From Dryas octopetala (taxonomy: Eukaryota > Streptophyta > Magnoliopsida > Rosales > Rosaceae): a stretch of DNA of 64,000 nt. Position 1 is the stretch's first letter; each line of letters begins with the position of its first letter. Positions 10,301 to 21,186 of the stretch are shown here, piece by piece. The stretch covers positions 23,374,001 to 23,438,000 of the forward strand of contig OY992835.1 of assembly GCA_963921425.1 (NCBI GenBank), given 5' to 3'. The position numbers and the translations under genes were made by a program. The notes below the pieces were generated by a model, which saw nothing but the letters and a program-made list of their open reading frames with translations, was not told where the DNA came from and ran no database searches.

Positions 10301-13300
10301 AGCATCTTCAAGACTTTTAGAATTATTACTTGACAAGAATAAATGCAATGGTAGTTGCCCTTCTGCAAGCAAAAATGAAGAAACAGGTAACAATAAATTA
10401 ACAGTACGCTGGATCAACAGGCTTGCAATAAGATCATACTGCATATAAAAGGTGATACCTTCGCCATGTACACTCTCAATATTTCCTGAACCACACCCTC
10501 TGAGTGAGACAGTTGCTCCTGTTTCATTCATAATGTGATTTATATACTGGTCCTGCATGTACAAAACCAAACCACCACCGACACAAAAACAATTTCTCCC
10601 AATTGTATGGAGATGTCAGAGAAAGCTTCAAACATTAGAACCAATTATCTTCATCACGTACAAGATAAACTATAAAATGAACTGCTTAAAGAAATACTTA
10701 ATCCTGATTACAAACAAAAACATTATATATACTAAATGCATATGATACATACAACTAAAAGAAGCAATCTAAACATCAAGTACCAATAGAGCTTACATGC
10801 ATACAAGTGCAAGCATACAGTAAGAGGGAAAGGAAGAGGAGAGATAGAAAAAGAGTTGAAAATCATTGACCACAGAGAATACACTGCTAAAATCCAGAAA
10901 AATTTAAGGTTACTCATAAGACATATGGAAGAGGGGGAGAATAAAAGAGCTCACATTTGGCCCACGTATACGAGCAGCAATATTCAATGACGGATCCGCA
11001 TCAAAGCCCAGATATACACATGTGCTTGGTGCCTGAGAAACCAGATTCAGTTAGTGAATTAATGCCATCAATTTGCAATACCACACAAGCTGGCCTTTTA
11101 TGCAAGCATACCTTCACTCCGTTGCACATAGTCAAATGAAAAGAGGAAGACACGGGCTGTAAATTCTGACCATGTTTCAGCATTTCTTCAACCATGGCAG
11201 CTGCACGATCAACTGCTAAAATTCGTTCTGCTGTCTCTTTTAACTGGAAAGCCATGATTATGATGAAACCAAATCCAAATTCATCCATGAAAATTAAAAT
11301 TCAAGATGTAAACTTTGACAGATAGCCAATAGGTCAGAGCCTTGGAGGGGAAGAAGGGAGGACTTTATCAAAGGGCAATATGACCCAAAGTTCACACAAT
11401 AATGATGTTCTTTTTTAACCATCTAATCTTGACGTCAATGAGATAAGTTTAAAATAATTGTCATATGATCATGCAACATATTTTGACAAAAACTATCCAA
11501 TCATAGATGGACAAAAGCAATACTCACAAACACTCAAATGCTAATGTACACCTTTATTATCAAACATAAAAACATCCATCATAAGCACTCACACAGAAAA
11601 AGTTTTTCAACAGTAATGTATGGCATCAAAGATGAAGTCAATTCTACTTACATGAGCCCCTGCAGAAATATGAAGATATAATGGCTTTTCACCATCACTT
11701 GAGGAATTTGGTGGTAGATACTTGCCCCTGCAAAGGCAATTCAGTATCTGCATTATACACATGATACAAGAACAAGGAAAGACTATAGATGCACCCAGTA
11801 CTGCCATTGAAAACCAACAAACCTTGTTATCACCACAGCACCAGTGCACCTTTGGATCTGCAAGCATTATACACCGTCAATCGCAAACGAAAGAATCATC
11901 CATTACAAACTAATAAAAAATCAATTCTCCTACAAAGTACAAGCTTTAAAATATATATATAATTCACCTCCTCCTGCGTTTGGCGTTTTGTCAGCTTGTA
12001 ACGAACAGAAGACTCTGCATCGTTAATTACGATTTCTCGTGCTATTAACTCATCTTGGATCTTTGGCTAGATAGAAAATCATTCAACAAAGCAAATAAGA
12101 AATTAGAAACAAATCAATTGCAAATTAACAAAGTATGAGCAAGAAAAAAAAATTAGTTCATAAGCGGCGCAATTTGAAAACCAAAATATACGTGGGAAGA
12201 GAACAACATGCGTATCCCAAAATAATGAATTATTAGAGAATAGTGGAAGTTTTCTACAAGCTCTTAGCAATGGGTTATCACAGCCCTCATATGCGCAATC
12301 TCAACTAAATGCAGCAAAAGAGGTCTTTTAAAGCCCTGAGAAGTGAGGGGAAAGATAATCGAAAAAGGGTATCTCACTTGATTTAATTTCTGTATGACCG
12401 TGGCAGTCTGTTGCGGTATCAAAGGAGTCTGAAACACCTGAGGTATGGTCGGGCAGCTAACCGCAAGTGGATTCATCAAAAGAGCACCGAGCATTGGAGT
12501 TACACCAGGAAGTGTAATCCCACCAAGCGATCCCACATTGCCCAATGGGAGAGCTCCAGGTACAGCTAAACCAGCCGAAACCAAGGACGCTGCAGGTTGA
12601 TCCCACTTTCTTTTCTTTCTGTAGCAAGTGCTAAGGTTAAGATATTTTGACAGACCACGTAATAAATACAAATGAGCATGGCATGCACAAGCTCAAACTC
12701 GCCTAATGACAATTCCCACAAATAAGATATTGGAACTAAAATATACAATCTTCAGTATCTTTTCCTTTGGGAACAAAATCAAGATGATGGCTTTAATAAC
12801 ACTACTGGCCTCACAACATTAGCAGTAAGCCAAGACCTCGTATCTAAATTGTTTCAAGTAATAAACTTCAATATTTATCCTCCATCTTTAAACCAATTCC
12901 AATACTAGTTGAAAACGTTTAAAGCCTCAAAAATTCTAAAAATTGTTCCCACCAATGTTTTAAAAAATACCAAAATTCCAAATACGTAAAAACTCCCAAT
13001 AAAAAAAAACCCTAAAACACCCTTCACACGCATCCAGTAGAAGGGCAACACTCACAAGTTCACAACCATCGTCCATCTAATTACAATCCTTAAACAAAAA
13101 CGAAATAGAGTTATTTTAAAGCATAAGAGGAAGAAAATCACGAGAACAATTACAGGGTTTTAATAAATAGAAAAAAAAAAAAAAAAAGGAGATTTAAATT
13201 TGGCAAATAAAATAGGGTTTTAGTTGGATAGGAGGCATGGTACCTTTGCCTTGTTTGTGAGGCATCATTGGGCAAATCGGAGGAAACCCTAGCGCCACTG

Positions 13301-13311
13301 TCCTCTGTCAT
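7386..13311 (-). CDS. RIK: KH-domain RNA-binding protein RIK (RS2/AS1-interacting KH protein)
   Basis: Twelve exons on the minus strand (13244-13311, 12378-12618, 11968-12066, 11823-11857, 11652-11727, 11112-11243, 10955-11032, 10459-10552, 10245-10362, 9345-9891, 7625-7850, 7386-7507) join in frame to 611 residues. After an N-terminal RKKRKWDQPA basic motif comes a KH region (about 104-205) with KLTKRQTQEE, TGAVVITRGKY and a YLHISA strand. A second KH-like unit (about 218-312) contains GFDADPSLNIAARIRGPN and NETGATVSLRG. A Pro/Ser/Val-rich linker, a polyproline tract near 530-545 and the C-terminal ARKPFWAL follow. This is the layout of plant RIK, related to animal KHDC4/BLOM7. In maize and Arabidopsis RIK binds the ROUGH SHEATH2/AS1 MYB repressor that silences KNOX genes. 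All splice sites used are GT-AG. Confidence 0.92.
8186..8222. repeat. Perfect 14-bp hairpin in RIK intron 11
   Basis: GCAATTTCACACGT (8186-8199) is followed by a 9-base spacer and its exact reverse complement (8209-8222). It lies inside the 1.49-kb last intron of RIK and contains the G-box core CACGTG at the stem/loop junction. It may be a small transposon footprint or an RNA stem-loop; function unknown. Confidence 0.7.
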
Positions 13312-14181
13312 TGCAGGTTTGGGTTTACGCTATGTTGCAGAGAGATTGCCCAAAATCAACGTAATGTTGTTTTTGTTTCCCCTTTCTCTTTCGTTTTTGG
13401 TTTGAGTTCTTGGTCCTATTTGCGGATTTGCCCAATATCAACGTAATGAAGTTTTAAAAAACTTCTTTTTTGTGCTTTTCTTTTAATGAATATATTTACC
13501 CGCCTTTAGTCCTTTCCTTCAATCAGAATTTACACTCCTCTTTTTTTTTCTTTTTTCTTTTTTTCTGCTCAACAAATTGACCTTGTACAAGTTTTTTTTT
13601 TTTTTGCTGAAAAAAACCTTTTACAAAGTGGATTGGAAAATTCGATTCTTAACGACTTCGATATCCAAAAAAATTTTTACAAAAAAAAAACGATCGAAAT
13701 TGAAATGCAATAGTAAATTTCGATCTCATTCAACAAATTTCAAAATGTTTCTAAATCATTTCAATCTATTTCAACATATTCAAAATTTATATAAATATTA
13801 AGTAGATGATTTTAAAGTCCACCTTTCAATCTTAATAATAAATAAAGTCATCGGATGTTTTTAAGTGTTATAAAAATCAGCATAATAAGAAATAAACCCA
13901 CATTTTAAAAAATGGGTGCTCAAACCGACAAAAAAAAAAACACACTAAGGGCATAGATGCTGCAGTACAATGATGATTGCCACTATTTGATATGAACTTT
14001 GCATTGATACGCAGTGGCTTTGCAACAACAAACATCACAAGGGTTGACGTGAGGTGATTTTTTTTGTTTTATGAATTGTTGACATGTTTATATAAAAAAA
14101 TAACATCATATATATATAAGTAGCTTTTTTTTTATCGGTGTTGTTGTATAGGGAGTATAGTGAACAATGACTATAGCAAGT
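13312..14181. other. RIK promoter and spacer
   Basis: Upstream of the minus-strand RIK start. Two near-identical words, GCCCAAAATCAACGTAATG and GCCCAATATCAACGTAATG, lie about 80 bp apart (13348 and 13430). The rest is T/A-rich with no supported ORF. Confidence 0.45.
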
Positions 14182-17100
14182 GAGCCCACTTTGGATTGAG
14201 AATTTGAATTTGAATTTGAATTTCAAATTCATGTATTTTAAATTCATGTATTTCAAATCCTCTTGTTTGGATAAAAAAAATGAAATATGAGGATTTCAAT
14301 TGAAATTTTTTAATTTAAGTATATCATTATGGTAACATATGATAAGCTTGCAAAGATAGCTTATAAATGAGGCCCATGACCTATATATTTAAAACTAACT
14401 CATTTTAAATTGTACTTTATATAGAAATCACTACATATTGTTTAAAAAAGGATAACAAATCGTTCAAACCACATAGGAGCTTCATACATAAGGTTCCAAA
14501 ACAGATACAATATTGTTTAAAATAATATCAAATATTATTCACAAAAAGATCCAACACCATCAAAGAAATGTTGTTCTAATATGTTTTCCATAAAGAGCTT
14601 CAAACATGCAAGGGCTTCATCTTCTACCACTTTAATCATTGGTTTCCCATACCTGAAAAATACACTCAAATCACCTAATCAATATAGTTTATATGAAAAA
14701 AATAATAATAAAAAAAGGTAAAATTGATAATGAAGAGAAAGTACCTTCAGACTGACAAATAAGCATCCGTACCCACTCGGTCTTTTCGGCATCAGAACGA
14801 GATTTCAAAAGTGATAACTCTTCTGGGTTACCAGCCATCAATATTCGTACAGCCTTAAAAACTTGCAATCTATTAAGGTTTGGTATATCTGAAACCACTT
14901 TATGTACTTTTTCTCCTCTGAGTTGTTTGGTCACTTGACTTGCCATAAACTCCTTTAGGGTGTTTGCCACATCACCAATTGCTTGTGCCACTAGATCTTT
15001 TTTCTTTTTCTTATATGGATGTGAGTCACAAGTTGAAGTTGCAGGATGTGTAGAAGCATGGGAGTTAGGAATGAAATCACCTTCATTTTCTTCTTCAGCC
15101 TCCATCATGTGCTCAGCATTTCCAACATCTTCTGCCCCTTCACCAGTCGCCCTATCTTTCCCACACAACATCACAATATCATCCCAATTATCAATAACCT
15201 TGTTTTGATAACCACGAGCAGCAAGATGTGACTACAAAAATAACAGGAAATAAGGTATAATATTGATGAAGTCAATGCACCATTCAATTCACCATCATGC
15301 ATACCACACCTAAAAACAAATAGCTTATGCAGAATAGGTATAACACTTGTACTAAAGTTAGAACATATATTAAAATAGTGGTATAATACTTGTACAGATA
15401 TGTTTATCAGACTACAAAAGACATAGAAATACATGTACCAACCAATTTGTTTATTTGAACTCTGCTTATTCTTGATACTAATATGTCAACATATCTACAT
15501 CTACAGGATTCCTCCAACCCCATCCCCCTGTGATTCTGTTATTTCAAGGCAATTTATCAACAACAGTCAGCAATAGAGCCAGCATTTAGAGGCAATTTAT
15601 CAACAACATGCAGTCAACAACATGCTTCTATTTTTCTCTGTATATAGAAAGCAAAATGTTTCAGACTTTCAGCTTCACTAATAAAGGGTTCATTTGGGAT
15701 GTCCCGTAAATGCAAAAGTTCTAATCTTTTGTCCGAAAATATGCACATTCAAATCTATGCTCCAAGGGAGAACCATTAAGTAGACATATTAAACCATTAA
15801 CTAGACAGTTTTGGCCACATTAGTAAAAAATTTTACCATCATCTCATGGAATGATGTATAATTTATTCTCAATGTGTACAACCTATGAGATTGATTGAAT
15901 TCATAAGCAATGAAGTAAACATAAAAGTTGACTTATTCTCTGGATTTTTCCCTTAATATCTATCTTCTAATATTCCTATGGAAATTTAGACATCCCAAAT
16001 GTGTACACTTGAATAACCTGTAGAAAATGAATAGCTTTGATTCTTTGATGGTGTTAAATTTCTCAAATTGAATCAAGGCATGATAAGTTAATAAATTTGT
16101 GAGTCATCTGAATAAGTGTAAAATGTGGGGAAAAGAAGATTAAACTATTTGCAAGCTGAAAAGAAAATCCCTGCACGTCTTTGTTAATTAACATCTAGTA
16201 TTTGTCATTGCCTTGAAATATCTGCTTATTCTTGATACTAATATGTTAACTTCTACTAATTAAGAGAAACAAAACTAAGCATTGATGTATCAATTTTGTC
16301 CATTAAAAATTTTGCTATCTTAGAGAAAAGGGTTTTAAAAGAGCAATAAGAGATAGACTAGCCAAATTAAGCACACAGAATTAACAAATAGCTTATGGAA
16401 AATGAAAAAGCATAAGAAGCTTGGAATTTAAAATAGCAATAATTTTTAGTTATACCTCACAATAGTCATTCCAAACACTCAAATTTTCTGCTGAGATTGG
16501 AACCATCTTTTTTTCTTCGTCCCAAGTGAGCCCACTTTGACTCTTGATGTCAGTGACAATAGCATAGTGTTTCTTCCAAGCTCTAAGTCTGTTCTTGACA
16601 TTCTCCTTTGTCAAACCAAGTTGCAAAGTTACATTCAACTCATCCACAACTGCTTGATATGCTTGTGGTTTCCAATCTCCATCACCCTTGTTACCTTCAT
16701 TCAGTTTGTAGTTAGTTAAAAACTGGGAATTAAGCACAAAAATAGGGGTCAGTGGGTAGAGATTTCATTACCAGCATTCATTTGGTCATATAAAGCTTTA
16801 GCCATTGCAGTATCCATTTGTGGGTTCCATGTAAGGTATCTTCTTGACTTTGCCTCCAATTGGGATTGTGACTTAGAACTACTTTGAGCTTGTGACATAA
16901 ATCTTTTCATATTTGTGTGAACTATAAAATTAAAAAAAAAAAAAAAAACTATAGATCAATACAAACTGAAAGAAAAAAATAAGTAAAAAACTTGATTAAA
17001 AAGAAAAAAAAAGTAGAGTAAAACAAATAAAAAATGAAGACAAGGTGTCTAAGTTGTCTAACTATATATTTGTTTTTCACTATCATCTATATATATATAT

Positions 17101-18405
17101 GTATGTTTCCTCAACAAGAAAGTTGTCTAAGTTTGTCAAGACAGCACAAGAAAGTTGTCTAAGTTTGTCAAGACAACAGAAGACTTATGCAAGACAAAAG
17201 AAATAGACTTTTATCTCTCTCTCACATTTTCATTTTAACAAATAAAAAGTAGAGTCAACGATAACAAGACAATTATAAGTGCAAGCCAATTTTAAGTTGC
17301 AATATGATACTAGAAAGAATAACATAAGAAAGAAAACAATCATCAAGCCTATGAGAGAAGCCTAAAAGCACAATGAGCTAATGCAATAGAGATTGTTGCT
17401 GGTTCAGATTCTTACTTCTTAATCTACCCTGAATACAAGTGAACATAAATCTTCAAATGAACAACAAAAAGGCATACGAACTATTCAGGAGGTGATGTGA
17501 GCTTTAGCATGTATTATGTGCCTAGAATAGCCATAGAAGTAGTTAAATCACCAATTTCATCAATGCTGAGCTACAAGTAAGCTGAGCAAGATGGTTTGAA
17601 TGGGTTATAGCGGGTCTTAATTTGCCTAAACTGAGTTTTTAAATTTTTACATATACAAGCAACATCTAGTCAGTTCAAGCTGAAAGCAGCCGCAACCAAG
17701 ATTGACAGGAGTTGATTAACAGAGAAGGAGAACACTACTTTAACCACACAGTCAACACTGACAGTAGATTGTTAACATAACTACGAAATTGTTCTGGGCA
17801 TGGAACACCCATTTGGATTCTTTCAACAAAAACTCAATGATGGGTAACATTAAAGACCACCTTTGAAAAAGGTGCAGACTCGTAAACTCATGTCCAACAG
17901 GCAAAACCCACATACACACAACTCACCATAGTAGTCAAACAAGCTAGTAAATGATGGATTTCTTAAGGAACAAACAGGTCCAATGGAGCTGATCGACACC
18001 GGCAGGAGCAGATCGATTCTGGGAGGTGGTGATTGTGTGGAGGCGAGGTCGGAGTTTGAGGTTGTGGTGAGACAACTTTTTGGCCGGAGAAGTCGAACCC
18101 GACAGAGGTGGCCGACGCTAGAAGGAGCTCGTCGACGCCGGCATGAGCAGATCGAAGCCTGGAGGTGGTGGCGCGGTTGGGTTTGTGTGGAGGTGAGATC
18201 GGGTTAGATTTTCTATTGAACTGAGGATTTCAAATACCTAGATTGAGAAGTGATTTCAAATACACGGTTTTTGGCCTTTCAAATCTATCCTGGATTTGGG
18301 CCAAATTCAAATCCTTACTTAAAAATAAGTCCAAACAGGTGAATTTGAATTTGAGAAGCTCAAATCCAAATCCACCTCTTGAAATACAGGTTCCCAAACG
18401 GACCC
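14182..18405 (-). mobile_element. Putative non-autonomous PIF/Harbinger-like element
   Basis: A 4.2-kb unit encloses a Myb/SANT-like gene. The right end reads, on the minus strand, GGGTCCGTTTGGGAACCTG, a Harbinger-like terminus flanked by TAA. The left end has a weak counterpart, GAGCCCACTTTGGATTGAG. Both subterminal zones carry AATTTGAATTTGA words. I see no DDE transposase ORF. The left end lacks a clear TWA target duplication, so that boundary is uncertain. Internal direct repeats occur at 17990-18030 against 18130-18171 and at 17116-17147 against 17148-17179. Confidence 0.45.
14636..16910 (-). CDS. Myb/SANT-like DNA-binding domain protein (Harbinger ORF1 type)
   Basis: Exons 16772-16910, 16456-16694, 14745-15231 and a tentative last exon 14636-14652 join to about 293 residues. 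The N-terminal Myb/SANT-like domain (about 24-125) has RRYLTWNPQMDTAMAKALYDQ, with the conserved Trp, then NVKNRLRAWKKHYAIV and GLTWDEEKK. It is followed by an acidic linker (MEAEEENEGDF), a basic KKKKKD patch and a helical tail with ANTLKEFMASQ. Plant proteins of this type are usually encoded in PIF/Harbinger transposons or derived from them, where they assist the transposase. The first three exons agree well. The 3' end is uncertain: reading through the last donor would stop at 14689 instead. Intron 3 is 1.2 kb and holds short internal repeats. The call could cover a functional domesticated gene or a decaying transposon gene. Confidence 0.6.
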
Positions 18406-18408
18406 TAA

Positions 18409-18924
18409 TTGTCATTGTTATAACAATGGCAATACTCCTGATGTGGAAAAAAAAAATGTGGCATGCGCTGGGTCTATGCCTAACCTATTTTTTCATGTGT
18501 TTTCATTAAAGCTAACCAGGGTTTAACCAGTGGTTTTTTTAATGAGATAAAAAAAAAGGCTTATTTTCTATTATGGGCTTTAAAAAAACCCTAAATATTA
18601 TATATTTTATAATTTATCGAGTCTTATGTTTCATTATTTTTTATTAATTTCAAACATATATATATATATATGAATATATGAATATTAAATAAGTGGACTA
18701 ATACTCTTAATATGATGAAGAAAATAAGTTGGATTTTGGTGGTGCAAGGGTTTTTTTTTTTTTTTTTTTGGTAAAGGGTGGTGCAAGGGTTTAGAACCAC
18801 AAGCAATACACCAAAAAATTCAAAGCAGCCACATCTTTGAGGGACAAGTTTGTCATCCAAATGAAAAAGTGTCCAAAAACCAAACAAAATGGGGTTGAGA
18901 AATTATAGCCACTACAAGAGGACA
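18409..18924. other. AT-rich spacer
   Basis: No gene seen. Contains a T-run (about 18750-18769) inside a short tandem duplication of GGTGCAAGGGTTT (18740 and 18780), and an AT dinucleotide run near 18656-18672. Confidence 0.4.
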
Positions 18925-18933
18925 TAAAGTAAA

Positions 18934-19702
18934 GGATTTGGATCCTCTCTTAAGCACTCTAATCTCCTAACTTTGCTAACAGTTTAATTATATATTGACA
19001 CATGTCTTTTATAACATCCTATGATTCGAACTTATTTAGAACTATAATTACTAAATTAAAATAACTAAAAATAAGAAAAACAAGAAAACTATAAGCCCAG
19101 CCCAGCCTCCCTATTCCCCATTCCCCATTCCCCAACCTCCAACTCCTTTCTTTCTCTCTCTTCCCCACCCACGTCGCTTCCTCCCCCGCCTCCCCCTTTC
19201 TTCTTCTTCTTCTTCTTCTTCCTCCTCCTTTTTCTTGTTTTTCTTTCTCCTGCTATGAAAATACATATAAAAAATTAAAACAAAAGGCTAAGAATTCGAT
19301 CCCCCCCATGACCTGTAGATCCCCAAATCCACCCCTCCTTCTTCTTCTTTTTATTCTTCAATACATATATAAAATTTACAAAACAAAAATAAAAAGCTAA
19401 GAATCCCCCACTAACAATGTGCATCCCAAACCTACCCCCTCACACACTATAGTGTCTGCAAATTCCTCACACCCACCTCTTTATTCTCTTTTTGTTGTAG
19501 ACACATAGAATTAAAAGAAAATTATAAGCATAAATATATTTTAATTATTTGAAAAAAAAAAACCCTTTTAATTATTTTGATTTGGTAATTATAATTATAA
19601 ATGAGTGTGAACCATAGGATGCTATAAAAGACATGTGTCATTATATAATTAAAAAGTTAACAAAGTGAATAGATTAGAGTGCTTAGGAGATGATCCAAAT
19701 CC
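18934..19702. mobile_element. MULE-type MITE with a perfect 9-bp target-site duplication
   Basis: Inverted termini GGATTTGGATC... pair over about 90-100 bp, including GACACATGTCTTTTATA near 18998 and its complement near 19625. Both ends are flanked by the exact direct repeat TAAAGTAAA (18925-18933 and 19703-19711). A 9-bp target duplication is the hallmark of Mutator-like elements. The 769-bp interior is pyrimidine-rich with CTT repeats and no ORF. Confidence 0.85.
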
Positions 19703-19726
19703 TAAAGTAAATACACCTGAAAAAGA

Positions 19727-19750
19727 GGGGGGGGGGGGGTGGGGGAGGGG
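19727..19750 (+). repeat. G-run with quadruplex potential
   Basis: Thirteen consecutive G, then T, five G, A and four G, directly beside the right end of the MULE-type MITE. It can supply four or more G-tracts on one strand. It may also be length-variable. Confidence 0.6.
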
Positions 19751-20202
19751 ACAACACATTCACATGTAATAAACATAGGTCATTTGCCTAGCTTTGTCAA
19801 TTCAAACTTCAAAGAGATGTGTGGTTTTCTTCTCATTATTTTGTATGTGTGTAATTTTTTGTAATTTGGGATTGAAACTGGTCGTGTCTATTTTCAAAGT
19901 TATTAATTAAGAATCATCATTTTAAAAAGACGGACAAATCTAAAATTTATGTAATCATTTTATTAAATAGTAATCATTTTAAATGTTTATCAAAATCACT
20001 ATATTTGTCTATTTATTCGATCATAATTAAATATCTTAATAATTTATGTTTTTTTTTAAAGTATGGTCATTGCTGGAGACTTTGAAAATAGACATCTCCG
20101 GTCATTAAACTATAATACAGAGTGGATCTCATAAGTGTTACCTCTGCCTAAAATAAAATATACCTCATTTGACAAGTCTTCTACATATTTGTATTTAGTA
20201 GA

Positions 20203-20542
20203 TATTGTATTTGTACCTACTATATTTTATCTTGACTAAATCGTGTTTGTAAGTTAAGTATATTGTGTTTGTACATTGACTATATTGCATCTGTATCTTG
20301 ATTGAATTATGTTTGTAGCTTGATTAAATTGTGTTTTTGTGTTTTTGTACTTCGATTAAATTGTGTTTGTACATCGACTAAATTGTGTTTGTATATCGAC
20401 TAAATTGCAATTTGTACATTTGACTATAGTATGTTTGTATATCAACTAAATTGCGTTCATATATTGACTAAATTATATCTGTAGTTTGATTGCGTTGTGT
20501 TTATAATGTGACTAAAGTATATATGTACATTTATTAAATTGC
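20203..20542. repeat. Degenerate 22-bp minisatellite
   Basis: About fifteen head-to-tail imperfect copies of a unit close to TTGTGTTTGTACATCGACTA. The core GTTTGTA and GACTAAATTG words recur every 21-23 bases. No ORF. It lies about 0.65 kb upstream of the hydrolase start. Confidence 0.75.
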
Positions 20543-20582
20543 TTTATTATGTATGTCAAATATATAAAAAAAAAAAAAAGTT

Positions 20583-20853
20583 TTTTTCAATTTTGGTATA
20601 TGAATTTTGGGATTTATTCTAACTAGATACCTAAATTATTATTTGTCCAAATTTTATATCTAAATTTTATTTTTGTCCCAAATTAGTATACAATGTGACT
20701 TTTGTTAAAAAATATTAACAAAATAAACTAATCTGAAAAAATTCATCTTATATTAAAACAAAATAAAAATTTAGGTATGAAATTAGGACAAATAATATTT
20801 TAGGTATCTAATTAGGATAAAACCCAAAGTTCTGATACCAAAATAAAAAAAAA
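20583..20853. mobile_element. Foldback MITE in hydrolase upstream region
   Basis: Arms of about 90 bp are inverted. The left has TTTTGGTATATGAATTTTGG and AGATACCTAAATTATTATTT; the right carries the complements of TTTTGGTATCAGAACTTTGG and AGATACCTAAAATATTATTT. Poly-A/T tracts flank both ends. No coding capacity. Confidence 0.75.
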
Positions 20854-21186
20854 AACTCAAAAAAAAAAGAAAAGAAAAGAAACTCATAAATTTTATAACT
20901 TTTTTGTGTTAAACTGTCAAAACTGAAATCACGTGGTGAAAGTGAAACAGAGCCATATTTGGTATATAGTTCTGTGACTTGTGTCATAACCGTACACATA
21001 GTCTACAAAAAGGGTGTTGCCCGAAAATGGCACGTTTTTAACACGTAGCCTGCTCTTGCTGCCCACAGGCATCAAGACACCAGCTTTTATTTCTCTCTTT
21101 CTGCTCTCCAGAGAAGACAGTACCATCCTTAATCATCAAAAAATCTCGATCTTCTTCTTCTTCCTCTTTACTGGCGGTTCAACAAA

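Noticed and set aside
17983..18207. 74-codon Arg/Gly-rich ORF
   Set aside because: It is made of two imperfect direct repeats in a GC-rich stretch of the putative element, without recognisable domain or splice context.
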